From Polaromonas sp. C04 (lineage in GTDB: Bacteria > Pseudomonadota > Gammaproteobacteria > Burkholderiales > Burkholderiaceae_C): DNA of 64,000 nucleotides. Both the position numbers and the translations under genes were made by a program. Each line of letters starts with the position of its first letter. Within the stretch, counting starts at the first letter, position 1. The stretch lies in assembly GCF_002002705.1 (NCBI RefSeq), contig NZ_MUNS01000027.1:62001-126000 (forward strand). The letters are read 5' to 3'. Of the stretch, positions 19,739 to 28,282 are shown in pieces. Below the pieces are notes generated by a model that made no database searches, was not told the DNA's origin, and saw only the letters and a list, made by a program, of their open reading frames with translations.

Positions 19739-21289
19739 ATGAGCCAGCCCATCCCCCACAGCGCGGACAACCAGAATCTGTTTGCGGCCCTGCGCGCCGC
19801 CTTCCCCGCCAACCTCGACGCGATTGCGGTGGAAACCGACAACGGCCTGCACTACTCCTGGCGCGACCTGGAGCGCGCCACGGCCATGCTCGCCAACCTG
19901 CTGGCGTCGCTCGATTTGCCGGAGGGCTCACGCATCGCCGTGCAGGTGGAAAAATCGGTGGAGGCGATGGTGCTGTACCTCGCCACGCTGCGCGCGGGCT
20001 ATGTGTACCTGCCGCTCAACACGGCCTACCAGAGCGCCGAGATCGAGTACTTCATCGGTAACGCCGAGCCGGCCGTGGTGGTGTGCAGCGGCAAAAACTT
20101 CGGCTGGGTCAGCAAGATTGCGTTCAAGGCCGGTACCGGGCACGTCTTCACGTTGAACGAGGACCGCAGCGGTACCCTGCTCGAACGCGCCGCCCACTAC
20201 AGCGACCAACACACAGTGGCGCACAGGTCAGCCGACGATCTGGCGGTCATCATCTACACCAGCGGCACCACGGGCCGCAGCAAGGGCGCCATGCTCACGC
20301 ACGGCAACATGCTCAGCAACGCGCTGGTTCTGAAAGCGTACTGGGGCTGGAGGCCCGATGACGTGCTGATTCACGCGCTGCCGATCTTCCACGTGCATGG
20401 CCTGTTCGTGGCGATCCACGGCGCGCTGCTGAGCGGCAGCAAGATGATCTGGTTCGGCAAGTTCGACCCCAAACAGGTGGTCGCGCGGCTGCCGCAGGCC
20501 ACCGTGTTCATGGGCGTGCCAACGCTGTATGTGCGCATGCTCGCCGAGCCCGCGCTTGACCGGGCGGCCGTGCGCAAGATGCGGCTTTTCATCTCGGGTT
20601 CGGCACCGCTGCTGATCGAGACTTTCAACGAATGGCGCGCCAGAACCGGCCACACCATCCTGGAGCGCTACGGCATGAGCGAGACCGTGATGCTGACCTC
20701 CAACCCGTACGACGCCAAGCAGGGTGAGCGCCGTGGCGGCACCGTGGGTTTTCCGCTGCCGGGCGTCGTGCTGCGCGTGCAGGACGATGCGGGCCGGCCG
20801 CTGGCCGCCGGCGAGACCGGCGCCATCGTGGTGAAAGGGCCGAACGTGTTCAAGGGCTACTGGCGCATGCCGGAGAAGACGCGCGAAGAATTCACGGCGG
20901 ACGGCTTCTTCAAGACCGGCGACGTCGGCAGGATCGACGCGCAGGGTTACGTGACCATCGTGGGCCGGGCCAAGGACCTGATCATCAGCGGCGGCTACAA
21001 CGTCTACCCGGCCGAGATCGAGAGCTACATCAATGACATGCCCGGCGTGGCCGAGAGCGCCGTGGTCGGCGTGCCGCACCCCGACTTCGGCGAGGTGGGA
21101 GTGGCCATCGTGGTCCCGAAGCCGGGGCAGACGCTGCAGGCGGACCGGATCATGGCCCAGCTCAAGGCGAGCCTGGCGAACTTCAAGATTCCCAAGCGCT
21201 GCTTCGTGGCCAGTGAGCTGCCGCGCAACACCATGGGCAAGGTGCAAAAGGCAGTCCTGCGCGAGCAGCACAAGAGCCTGTTCACCTAA
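19739..21289 (+). CDS. matB: Malonyl-CoA synthetase
   Basis: AMP-forming ligase that activates malonate to malonyl-CoA. 516 residues from MSQPIPHSAD. Motifs: IIYTSGTTGRSKGAMLTHGN, YGMSET, DGFFKTGDVGRID and the C-terminal PRNTMGKVQKAVLR with the catalytic lysine. Placement right after malonyl-CoA decarboxylase and the hydratase supports malonate as substrate; the pair would convert malonate to acetyl-CoA plus CO2. An in-frame upstream start at 19655 lies inside the preceding gene and is unlikely. No malonate transporter or regulator is adjacent. Confidence 0.9.
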   Translation: MSQPIPHSADNQNLFAALRAAFPANLDAIAVETDNGLHYSWRDLERATAMLANLLASLDLPEGSRIAVQVEKSVEAMVLYLATLRAGYVYLPLNTAYQSAEIEYFIGNAEPAVVVCSGKNFGWVSKIAFKAGTGHVFTLNEDRSGTLLERAAHYSDQHTVAHRSADDLAVIIYTSGTTGRSKGAMLTHGNMLSNALVLKAYWGWRPDDVLIHALPIFHVHGLFVAIHGALLSGSKMIWFGKFDPKQVVARLPQATVFMGVPTLYVRMLAEPALDRAAVRKMRLFISGSAPLLIETFNEWRARTGHTILERYGMSETVMLTSNPYDAKQGERRGGTVGFPLPGVVLRVQDDAGRPLAAGETGAIVVKGPNVFKGYWRMPEKTREEFTADGFFKTGDVGRIDAQGYVTIVGRAKDLIISGGYNVYPAEIESYINDMPGVAESAVVGVPHPDFGEVGVAIVVPKPGQTLQADRIMAQLKASLANFKIPKRCFVASELPRNTMGKVQKAVLREQHKSLFT

Positions 21290-21307
21290 AAATGCTGGCG
21301 CGGGGGC

Positions 21308-21784
21308 TCAGGTGCCGGCCTTGGCGGCTTTTTCGGTTTCCGGCGAGCGCACCACCAGCACCGGCACCGGCGCCAGGCGGATGATTTGTTCGGCGCCGCT
21401 GCCCAGCAGCACGCGGCCGATGCCGCGCCGGCCGTGGGTGCCGATCACGATCAGGTCGGCATTCCAGCGCTTGGCTGCGTCGACCACTGCCTCGCCCAGG
21501 CGCTCGCCGAAGTTGTCCGACAGCACCTTGTCGGCTTCGACGCCGGCGGCCTGGGCCGTGGCCATGGCTTCGTCAAGAATCTTGTGGCCGTTTTCCCGTA
21601 TGAGTTCCAGGAGATCGCCGGGGTAGCCGCCATACAGGTCATAGCCGCTGAAGCCGGCCAGCTCGTCCACCACATGAATCAAGCGCACCCGGCCGTTGAA
21701 ATCCTTGGCCATTTGCAGGGCCGCAGCAAGGGCCTTGTTGGCGGGCGGACTGCCATCCACGGGTACGAGAATTCGCTGGTACAT
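21308..21784 (-). CDS. Universal stress protein, single UspA domain
   Basis: 158-residue cytoplasmic UspA fold. It starts YQRILVPVDGS and ends with the ATP-binding signature GTHGRRGIGRVLLGSGAEQI (about residues 118-137), so it is probably the nucleotide-binding type. It is transcribed leftward from a gap with a perfect FNR box (21847-21860). A CATACT -10-like hexamer at 21820-21825 lies at the distance expected for direct FNR activation. First gene of the stress island. Confidence 0.93.
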   Translation of the reverse strand: MYQRILVPVDGSPPANKALAAALQMAKDFNGRVRLIHVVDELAGFSGYDLYGGYPGDLLELIRENGHKILDEAMATAQAAGVEADKVLSDNFGERLGEAVVDAAKRWNADLIVIGTHGRRGIGRVLLGSGAEQIIRLAPVPVLVVRSPETEKAAKAGT

Positions 21785-21846
21785 GATGCGGCTCCTGAAT
21801 TAAATGCTGAACGATTGCAGTATGAAGCATGCACGTTTCGGCGATG

Positions 21847-21860
21847 TTGATTTTGATCAA
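21847..21860. promoter_or_regulatory. FNR-type box between usp and sensor kinase
   Basis: TTGAT-TTTG-ATCAA matches the consensus TTGAT-N4-ATCAA at every defined base. The centre is about 41 nt from the inferred start point of the leftward usp gene. It may also serve the rightward kinase, which has a TATACT at 21919-21924. Confidence 0.8.
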
Positions 21861-21956
21861 GGGGAGGGAGGTGGCTGCCGGCCGGGCGGGGAGCAACTTC
21901 GGGTCCGACACGCGGACCTATACTGCAAACCTGAAGTCACTTCCGCAAAAAGAACT

Positions 21957-23048
21957 ATGCTGTTTTCGCCCCCCGGGCCTGCGAGCGGGGCCGTCGCACC
22001 CCCTGGCTCGCAGGACGGCGCCTTGCTCGCCAGCCTGCTCGACTCCGCCATGGACGCGATCATCACTGTGGACGAAGGGCGGCGCGTCGTCCAGTACAAC
22101 CAGGCGGCTGAAAAGGTCTTTGGCTGGACGGCCGCGCAAATGCTGGGCCAACCCCTGGCCCGGCTCATTCCCGAGCGCTTCCACGCCGCCCACGGGGCCC
22201 ACGTCACGCGCTTCGGCGCCACGGGCGTGACCTCGCGGCGCATGGGAGGCTCCTCGGTGGTCTACGGCCTGCGCGCCAATGGCGAAGAGTTTCGGATGGA
22301 CGCCTCGATCTCCCAGGTGGACACCCGCGGCGGCAAGCTGTTCACGGTGATTCTGCGCGATGTCACCGAACGGGTGCGGGCACAGGAAGAGCTGAGCGCC
22401 TTCGCCGCCGAGGCCAACACCATCCGCGAAGCCGAGAAGCGCCGCATCGCGCGCGAACTGCATGACGAACTGGCGCAGTTGCTCACTGCGCTCAAAATGG
22501 ACACCATCTGGGTGCGCGACAGCCTGCCTGACGGTGGCCAGGCCGTCGCGACCAAACTGGGCGACATGCTCACCATGCTCGACACTGCGGTAGCCGCCAC
22601 GCGGCGCATTGCCGCCGACCTGCGGCCGCTGCTGCTTGACGATCTGGGCCTGATCCCGGCCGTCGAGTGGCTGGTGCACAACTTTACCCAGCGCACCGGC
22701 GTGGCCTGCGCGCTGCTGGCCGACGAAGAGTTGGAACTGCCAGAGCCCTATGCGACGGCGGTGTTCCGCATCGTGCAGGAGTCGCTGGCCAACGTGGCCA
22801 AGCACGCCCAGGCCTCGCAGGTCGAGGTACAGATCGAATGCACGCCCGCTGCGGTGACGATGCGGGTTGCCGACAACGGCCGTGGCTTTTCCCCGGCGGC
22901 GCCGCGCAAGCCCCATTCGCTGGGTCTGATGGGCTTGCGCGAGCGCGCGCACCTGCTCAAGGGCAGCATCGACGTCGACAGCCAGTTGGGCAAGGGCACA
23001 CGCATCGTGGTGCGCATCCCCATGGCCGACGCGGGAGCGGCAACGTGA
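21957..23048 (+). CDS. PAS-domain sensor histidine kinase (NarL/DesK type)
   Basis: 363 residues, no membrane segment. An N-terminal PAS domain (about 20-140, DAIITVDEGRRVVQYNQAA) is followed by a HisKA_3 dimerisation helix with phospho-acceptor H169 in RELHDELAQLL. The HATPase domain has NVAKHAQAS and DNGRGFS. The start at 21957 (MLFSPPG) was chosen over an upstream start at 21804 that reads through the FNR box. A soluble PAS kinase next to an FNR site suggests redox or ligand sensing. It overlaps its response regulator by 4 nt, so the two form a pair. Confidence 0.92.
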   Translation: MLFSPPGPASGAVAPPGSQDGALLASLLDSAMDAIITVDEGRRVVQYNQAAEKVFGWTAAQMLGQPLARLIPERFHAAHGAHVTRFGATGVTSRRMGGSSVVYGLRANGEEFRMDASISQVDTRGGKLFTVILRDVTERVRAQEELSAFAAEANTIREAEKRRIARELHDELAQLLTALKMDTIWVRDSLPDGGQAVATKLGDMLTMLDTAVAATRRIAADLRPLLLDDLGLIPAVEWLVHNFTQRTGVACALLADEELELPEPYATAVFRIVQESLANVAKHAQASQVEVQIECTPAAVTMRVADNGRGFSPAAPRKPHSLGLMGLRERAHLLKGSIDVDSQLGKGTRIVVRIPMADAGAAT

Positions 23049-23689
23049 TCAAGATCGTGATTGCCGACGACCATGCCATCGTGCGTGAAGGCCTCAAGCG
23101 CATCATCCTTGCGGCGGGCGACATGGAAGTCGCTGGCGAGGCGGCCAACGGCAGCGAGGTCATGCAGCGGGTGCGCGATCTCGCCTTCGATGTGCTGGTG
23201 CTGGACCTGTCCATGCCGGGGCGCAGCGGCATGGAGGTGATCCGGCTGGTCCGCGCCGAGAAGCCCAGATTGCGCATCCTCGTGCTGAGCATGCATCAGG
23301 AACTGCAATATGCCGTGCGCGCCATCAAATCCGGCGCCAGCGGGTACCTGACCAAGGAAAGCGCCCCGGCGCAACTGGAGCAGGCCATCCGCAAGATCGC
23401 CGGCGGCGGTGCGTTCGTTACGGCCGAGGTGGCCGAGCAACTGGCCCTGGGCGCCATGCCGGGCAGCGAAGCGCCGTTGCACGAGAGCCTGTCGAACCGA
23501 GAATTCGAGGTGCTGCGGCTGCTGGTGGCCGGCGTATCGGTCACCGACATCGCGGGCCGGCTCAACCTGTCGGTCAAGACCGTCAGCACCCACAAGGCCA
23601 ATCTGATGCACAAGATGGGCCTGCAAAACCAGAGCGAGCTGATTCGCTATGCCCTCCGGCACGGCCTGGCTGATCAGATGGAGCCCTGA
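23045..23689 (+). CDS. NarL/FixJ-type response regulator
   Basis: 214 residues beginning at GTG 23045, which overlaps the kinase stop. The receiver domain has acidic pair D8/D9, phospho-acceptor D54 (VLVLDLSMPG) and the conserved Lys in YLTKES. The C-terminal LuxR-type helix-turn-helix includes LSNREFEVLRLLVAG and LSVKTVSTHKANLM. It should bind DNA when phosphorylated by the adjacent kinase. Its sequence is close to the second regulator at 32903, so the two pairs may be duplicates that diverged. Confidence 0.93.
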   Translation: MIKIVIADDHAIVREGLKRIILAAGDMEVAGEAANGSEVMQRVRDLAFDVLVLDLSMPGRSGMEVIRLVRAEKPRLRILVLSMHQELQYAVRAIKSGASGYLTKESAPAQLEQAIRKIAGGGAFVTAEVAEQLALGAMPGSEAPLHESLSNREFEVLRLLVAGVSVTDIAGRLNLSVKTVSTHKANLMHKMGLQNQSELIRYALRHGLADQMEP

Positions 23690-23709
23690 GTGGCCGTTAT
23701 GGCGCACGC

Positions 23710-23723
23710 TTGATGTTTGTCAA
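23710..23723. promoter_or_regulatory. FNR-type box upstream of tandem usp
   Basis: TTGAT-GTTT-GTCAA. A -10-like TAGCAT at 23746-23751 lies where a box centred at -41.5 requires it. The downstream start codon is GTG at 23781. Confidence 0.7.
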
Positions 23724-23780
23724 GGTTGGGGGTGCGGCGGCACACTAGCATTACAAAATTGCTGTCAAAGGAGAGATTTT

Positions 23781-24620
23781 GTGAAAGCTTCCGCTATGCA
23801 ACTGCTGGTCCACCTTGATCCCTCCCCGCGCGCAGCGCAGCGCCTGGAGGTCGCGCAGCGGCTCGGGCCACGGCTCGACGCTGCGATTACCGCCCTCTAT
23901 GCGGTCACGCCCAGTTTTATGGAGCTGCCGTTTTCGCCCGGGGTCGGCCCCGGTATGGGAGCCGCCTTGCGCGAGATCGATGACGAGCAGCACGCCCGGG
24001 CGCGAGCCCTGTTCGAGCAAGCACAGGCGGCATCCGAGGTGCCCATTTCATGGGCCGAGGTGCGCGACGAGCCCATCATGGCCGCGTTCGCGCAGCAGGC
24101 GTTGTATGCAGACCTGCTGGTGCTGGGTCAGCATGACCCAACGGACGCCGGATCGACGCATGTGCCGGCCGATTTTGTCGAGACCGTGCTGGCGATCAGC
24201 GGCAAGCCGGCCCTGATCCTGCCTTATGCCATCGTGCCGGCGGTCATAGGCGAGACCGTGGTGATTGCCTGGAAGCCGACGCGCGAGGCGGCCCGCGCGG
24301 TCGCCGCGGCGCTGCCTTTCCTGCAGAGTGCCCAGCGTGTCCATGTGCTCAGTTGGGAGGACGAAGATGCCGACGTCGGCGGCGAGGGGCTGGGCCTGAG
24401 CGGTTACCTCAAGCTGAAGGGGGTGGAGGCAATCTGGCACCACCAGGGCAAGGAGCGCGAGAGACTGGGCGAACAACTGCTGTCTCGTGCGTTCGATTTC
24501 CAGGCCGACTTGCTGGTCATGGGCTGTTACGGCCACAGCCGCGCGCGTGAATGGGTACTGGGAGGGACTTCGCGGACGGTGCTGGAATCCATGACCCTGC
24601 CGGTACTGATGGTCCATTGA
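23781..24620 (+). CDS. Universal stress protein, tandem UspA domains
   Basis: 279 residues with two UspA-like halves (about 1-145 and 150-279). The second half ends LLVMGCYGHSRAREWVLGGTSRTVLESMTLPVLMVH, a G-x2-G-x9-G(T/S) nucleotide-binding type tail; the first half lacks it. The GTG start at 23781 is preceded by AAAGGAGA at 8 nt. The FNR-type box upstream supports low-oxygen induction. The C-terminal SMTLPVLM sequence recurs in the degraded usp at 45.6 kb. Confidence 0.9.
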   Translation: MKASAMQLLVHLDPSPRAAQRLEVAQRLGPRLDAAITALYAVTPSFMELPFSPGVGPGMGAALREIDDEQHARARALFEQAQAASEVPISWAEVRDEPIMAAFAQQALYADLLVLGQHDPTDAGSTHVPADFVETVLAISGKPALILPYAIVPAVIGETVVIAWKPTREAARAVAAALPFLQSAQRVHVLSWEDEDADVGGEGLGLSGYLKLKGVEAIWHHQGKERERLGEQLLSRAFDFQADLLVMGCYGHSRAREWVLGGTSRTVLESMTLPVLMVH

Positions 24621-24661
24621 CGGCCGTCAGGATAGACGGGCAATTGTGGGAGGAAGCGAAT

Positions 24662-25102
24662 ATGAAATCCGACTGGATCATGGTCGCCAACGCCACGCAG
24701 GCGCGGCTGTTGGGACGCGAACGGGGTGGCCCGATGGTGGTTCTCCAGAATTTTGCGCATCCGCAGGGTCGCGCCAAGGTCAGCGACCTGGCCGATGGCA
24801 GGTCAGGGCAGGAAAAGACCGACCACGACTTCAGCGGAGCAGCCTTCCAGCCACACGTGAATGCCAAGCAGAAGGAGCACACGCGCTTTGCGCGCGAACT
24901 GGCCGATTATCTGGAGCAGCAGGCCCAGCCGGGTAGTTTTCGTTCGCTGGCGATTTTCGCATCCAGCCCGTTTCTGGGCGAACTCAAGGCCCAACTCGGC
25001 GCGGCCACCTCGCGCCTGCTGTCCGCCACCCATGATCTGGACCTGACCAGTTACGGCCTTGGTGAACTGGAGCAGCGCGTCAAACGCGCGTTGGCGCGCT
25101 GA
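24662..25102 (+). CDS. Host attachment family protein (Host_attach)
   Basis: 146-residue soluble protein. It starts MKSDWIMVANATQARLLGRE and carries the acidic/aromatic segment DHDFSGAAFQPHVNAKQKE, typical of the Host_attach family (PF10116). Despite the name, the family is common in free-living stress loci and has no proven role. The ATG at 24662 follows GGGAGG. It sits 41 nt after the tandem usp and is probably cotranscribed with it. Confidence 0.8.
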   Translation: MKSDWIMVANATQARLLGRERGGPMVVLQNFAHPQGRAKVSDLADGRSGQEKTDHDFSGAAFQPHVNAKQKEHTRFARELADYLEQQAQPGSFRSLAIFASSPFLGELKAQLGAATSRLLSATHDLDLTSYGLGELEQRVKRALAR

Positions 25103-25120
25103 TCTGCAGCGCAAAACATC

Positions 25121-26344
25121 ATGAACCTCTCGCTCCAGGCCGCCGTGGATTCGCTGGGCCAGCGCGCGGGCGTGGCCTTCGCCGTTGTGCTGCCCCGCGG
25201 CGCGGCCTACCAGACGGGTGGGGGCGAGCCGGTCTTCACGGTGGTGTTTCGTACCGATAGGGCGCTGGTGTCCATGCTCGCACGCGGCCACCTGGGCTTG
25301 CTGGAAGCCTATTTTGACCAGGAGGTTGATCTGCAGGGCGATCTGGGCGCGGCCATGGCGGCGGGCATGCGCTCGGGTTTCGACGTGCGCTTCGATGCGG
25401 TCAACAGCGTGGAGAACAACGTGCTCGAATGGCGCGGCGCCAATCGCAACGCGCAGCAGGCCAAGACCAATGCGCGCGCGCACTATGGCCTGGGGGAGCC
25501 GTTCTACCGCGTCTGGCTCGACGATCCGCTCAAGATGTACACCTGTGGCTATTGGCGCGAGGGCACGCAGAGCCTGGAGCAGGCGCAGCGCGACAAGATC
25601 GACCACGTGTGCCGCAAGATCGATCTGCGCCGGGGCGAGCACTTTGTCGACATTGGTTGCGGCTTTGGCGGCTTCATGTTCAGGGCCCTGGAGACCACCG
25701 GTGCGCTGGGTACGGGCGTCAACACGACGACCGAGCAGGTGCAATGGCTTGATGCCGAGATCCGCCGGCGCGGGCTGCAGGAACAGCTGCAGGTGCGCGA
25801 AGCCGATTTCCGCGACGTGAACGCGCAGTTCGACAAGGTCGTGTCCATCGGCGTGCTCGAACACGCGGGGCGCGACCAGCTGGCTGAAGTGATCAAGGCC
25901 CATGCCGATTTCCTCAAACCTGGTGGACTGGGCATGCTGCATTTCATCGGCCATGTGGGCCGGCGTGACACGGAGCTGTTCATCCGCAAGCATGTGTTCC
26001 CCGGCGGCTGGATTCCCAGCCTGGCGGATGCCCTCGTCGACATGGAAAATGCCGGACTGGAAGTGATCGACGTCGAGAACCTGCGCCGCCACTATGCCCC
26101 GACGCTGGATGAATGGGCGCGGCGCTTTGCCGCCAACTGGCCCGCCATCCAGGCGCTGGACCCTGAACGCTTCAATGAGCGCTTCCGGCGCATCTGGATG
26201 TGCTATCTCGTGGGATGCGCGGAAATGTTCCGCTCTGAGGTGGGCCAGACCTACCTGTTCCAGGTGCTGTTCAGCAAGGGCAACATCAGCCGCACCAGCT
26301 ACCCGATGACGCGGGAGCATCTTTATGGACACCGCGCGCCCTGA
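25121..26344 (+). CDS. CFA-synthase-family fatty acid methyltransferase (TmsB/BfaB-like)
   Basis: 407-residue SAM-dependent methyltransferase acting on unsaturated phospholipid acyl chains. The N-terminal lipid-binding domain covers about 1-120. The SAM site FVDIGCGFGGFMF lies near residue 175, and a C-terminal CFA-type region has FLKPGGLGMLHFIGH and VGCAEMFRS. By itself it would be called cyclopropane fatty acid synthase. It overlaps by 20 nt an FAD-binding oxidoreductase of the kind paired with 10-methylene fatty acid synthases in actinobacteria (tmsAB/bfaAB), so a methyl-branched product is at least as likely. Confidence 0.85.
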   Translation: MNLSLQAAVDSLGQRAGVAFAVVLPRGAAYQTGGGEPVFTVVFRTDRALVSMLARGHLGLLEAYFDQEVDLQGDLGAAMAAGMRSGFDVRFDAVNSVENNVLEWRGANRNAQQAKTNARAHYGLGEPFYRVWLDDPLKMYTCGYWREGTQSLEQAQRDKIDHVCRKIDLRRGEHFVDIGCGFGGFMFRALETTGALGTGVNTTTEQVQWLDAEIRRRGLQEQLQVREADFRDVNAQFDKVVSIGVLEHAGRDQLAEVIKAHADFLKPGGLGMLHFIGHVGRRDTELFIRKHVFPGGWIPSLADALVDMENAGLEVIDVENLRRHYAPTLDEWARRFAANWPAIQALDPERFNERFRRIWMCYLVGCAEMFRSEVGQTYLFQVLFSKGNISRTSYPMTREHLYGHRAP

Positions 26345-27686
26345 AATTCTGGCGCACGCCGAGCGCGCCGCGCAGGCGGCGGCGCAAATGAGGGCGCGGG
26401 CCTCGGCGCCCGAACCGATCGCGCTGCACAAGAGTACCTCCAACCTGTTCCGCGATCGCCGCGAGGACGGCCGGCGCAGGCTCGACCTTGGCGACATGCG
26501 CCACGTGATCGGCGCCGACGCGCAGGCTGGCTGGGTCGACGTCGAAGGCATGATCACCTACGAAGACCTGGTGGCGTGGACGCTGCCGCGCGGCCGTATG
26601 CCGGCCGTGGTGCCCCAGCTCAAGACCATCACTGTCGGCGGCGCCTGCGCGGGCGTGGGTATCGAGGCCACATCGTTCCGGCATGGCCTGGTGCATGACA
26701 CGCTGCAGGAGATCGAGGTGCTGCTGCCTCAGGGCGATATCGTGGTCTGCACGCCCGGCAACGAGCACAGCGACCTGTTCTTTGGTTTTCCCAATTCCTA
26801 CGGCACGCTCGGCTATGCACTGCGTCTGCGGATAGGTACGCTCGAAGTGCAGCCCATGGTGCACGTCGAATATCAGGCGTGCGCCGACGGCGAGGCATTT
26901 TTCGAGGCACTGGCCGTCCAGTGTCGTGGCGACGCCGATTTTGTGGATGCCGTGGTGTTTGGCGAGCACGAACATGTCCTGAGCGTAGGCCGCTTCACGC
27001 GCGAGGCGCCATGGCGCAGCGACTACAGTTTCAAGCACATCTATTACCAGTCGCTGCGCTCGCGGCAGCAGGATTACCTGAGCACGCAGGACTACCTCTG
27101 GCGCTGGGACACGGACTGGTTCTGGTGTTCGAAGAATTTCGGGGCGCAGCATCCGCTGGTGCGCCGCCTGCTCGGGCGCGAGCGCCTGAATTCACGCACC
27201 TACACGCGCTGGATGCGCCTGAACGCACGCTGGCAGCTGACCCAGCGCCTGGCAAGCTGGCGCGGCCGCTACCGCGAGAGCGTGATTCAGGACGTGGACA
27301 TTCCCCTGGAGCGCGCCGCGGAATTCCTTGCCTTCCTGCAGCGCGAGATCGGCATCCTGCCCATCTGGGTCTGCCCGGTGCGCGGCGAGGTGGCAGGGCG
27401 GCAGTTTCCGCTGTATCGGCTGGCTGCGGCGCCTCTTTACATCAACTTCGGCTTCTGGGATGTGATCGAATCGCCCCTTTCCTTCGAGCCGGGACATTTC
27501 AACCGCCTGATCGAAAAGGAAGTGATGCGCCTGGGGGGCATCAAGTCGCTTTATTCGGAGAGTTTTTTTACGCCCGGGGAATTCGCGCAAGCCTATGACC
27601 TGGCTGAGTACGAGCGGCTCAAGGCCCGGTACGACCCGCGGGGCCGCGCACCGCATCTGTATGACAAATGCGTGCTGCGTGCCTGA
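26325..27686 (+). CDS. FAD-binding oxidoreductase (TmsA/BfaA-like)
   Basis: 453 residues with an N-terminal FAD_binding_4 (PCMH-type) domain: GDMRHVIGADAQAGWVDVEG and TVGGACAGVGIEATSFRHG (about 55-135). A long C-terminal domain rich in Trp, Tyr and Arg follows. The ATG at 26325 has GGAG upstream inside the previous gene, so translation is coupled. In mycobacteria and relatives, the equivalent enzyme reduces a 10-methylene acyl chain made by the partner methyltransferase to a 10-methyl chain. Function here is inferred from that pairing. Confidence 0.75.
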   Translation: MDTARPEILAHAERAAQAAAQMRARASAPEPIALHKSTSNLFRDRREDGRRRLDLGDMRHVIGADAQAGWVDVEGMITYEDLVAWTLPRGRMPAVVPQLKTITVGGACAGVGIEATSFRHGLVHDTLQEIEVLLPQGDIVVCTPGNEHSDLFFGFPNSYGTLGYALRLRIGTLEVQPMVHVEYQACADGEAFFEALAVQCRGDADFVDAVVFGEHEHVLSVGRFTREAPWRSDYSFKHIYYQSLRSRQQDYLSTQDYLWRWDTDWFWCSKNFGAQHPLVRRLLGRERLNSRTYTRWMRLNARWQLTQRLASWRGRYRESVIQDVDIPLERAAEFLAFLQREIGILPIWVCPVRGEVAGRQFPLYRLAAAPLYINFGFWDVIESPLSFEPGHFNRLIEKEVMRLGGIKSLYSESFFTPGEFAQAYDLAEYERLKARYDPRGRAPHLYDKCVLRA

Positions 27687-27864
27687 GCGCATGAGCAGAT
27701 GATGCACGACGCGCCGGCTGCTCTGGCGGGCGAGGGGTCGGGCGGTCGCTCGGACAATTCCTAGGCACCCTCAGCGCGGCGGAAGCCCCGATCCGGAGTT
27801 ATCCGAGGGCTGGATTCGGCCTTCGCCGATGTTGCAGCGGCGCGCTGGCAGCCATAGTGCAGGC

Positions 27865-28254
27865 ATGCCTGAGCGCCACGTCCCTGTCAAAGTTTTTCTT
27901 GCCGACGATTGGGCGCCCATCCGCACACGCGTTGCGGCGATGCTCCAGGCCCGCGCCATGACCGTTGTCGGCCAGGCCGAAACGCCGCAGGGTGCCATTG
28001 ACGGCATCCTGTCCACGCGCCCCGATGTGGTGGTACTCGATGTTCAACTCGCGGGTGGCTCCGGCCTGGAAGTGTTGCTCACCGTGCGCCGGGCCGTACC
28101 CGAAATCGCCTTCGTCGTTTTCAGCAACAACTCGGGTCTGGCGTTCCGCAAGCGCTACCTGGGAGGCGGTGCCGTCCGCTTTCTCGACAAGAGCATCGAA
28201 TTTGAGCAACTCGCGCAGTCTGTGGCGGACGCCTCACAGCATGCAACGCATTAA
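27865..28254 (+). CDS. Stand-alone receiver-domain response regulator
   Basis: 129 residues, one CheY-like receiver and nothing else. Acidic pair in FLADDW, phospho-acceptor D59 (VVVLDVQLAGG), switch residue region VVFSNNSG and Lys in RFLDKS. There is no output domain, so it probably acts as a phosphate sink, a relay or by protein binding. It ends 28 nt before the fnr start codon and probably shares its transcript. Its phosphodonor could be either NarL-type kinase in the island. Confidence 0.88.
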   Translation: MPERHVPVKVFLADDWAPIRTRVAAMLQARAMTVVGQAETPQGAIDGILSTRPDVVVLDVQLAGGSGLEVLLTVRRAVPEIAFVVFSNNSGLAFRKRYLGGGAVRFLDKSIEFEQLAQSVADASQHATH

Positions 28255-28282
28255 CAGCGTCCCGTTCACCCAGGAGAAAGCC

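Noticed and set aside
24616-24629. TTGACGGCCGTCAG as another FNR-type box before the host attachment gene
   Set aside because: The last half-site base is wrong, it overlaps the usp stop, and no -10-like hexamer lies at the right distance; the gene is probably cotranscribed with usp.
24662-25102. Phage or symbiosis gene because of the name host attachment protein
   Set aside because: No phage genes lie nearby; the family is common in stress loci of free-living bacteria and the name is historical.
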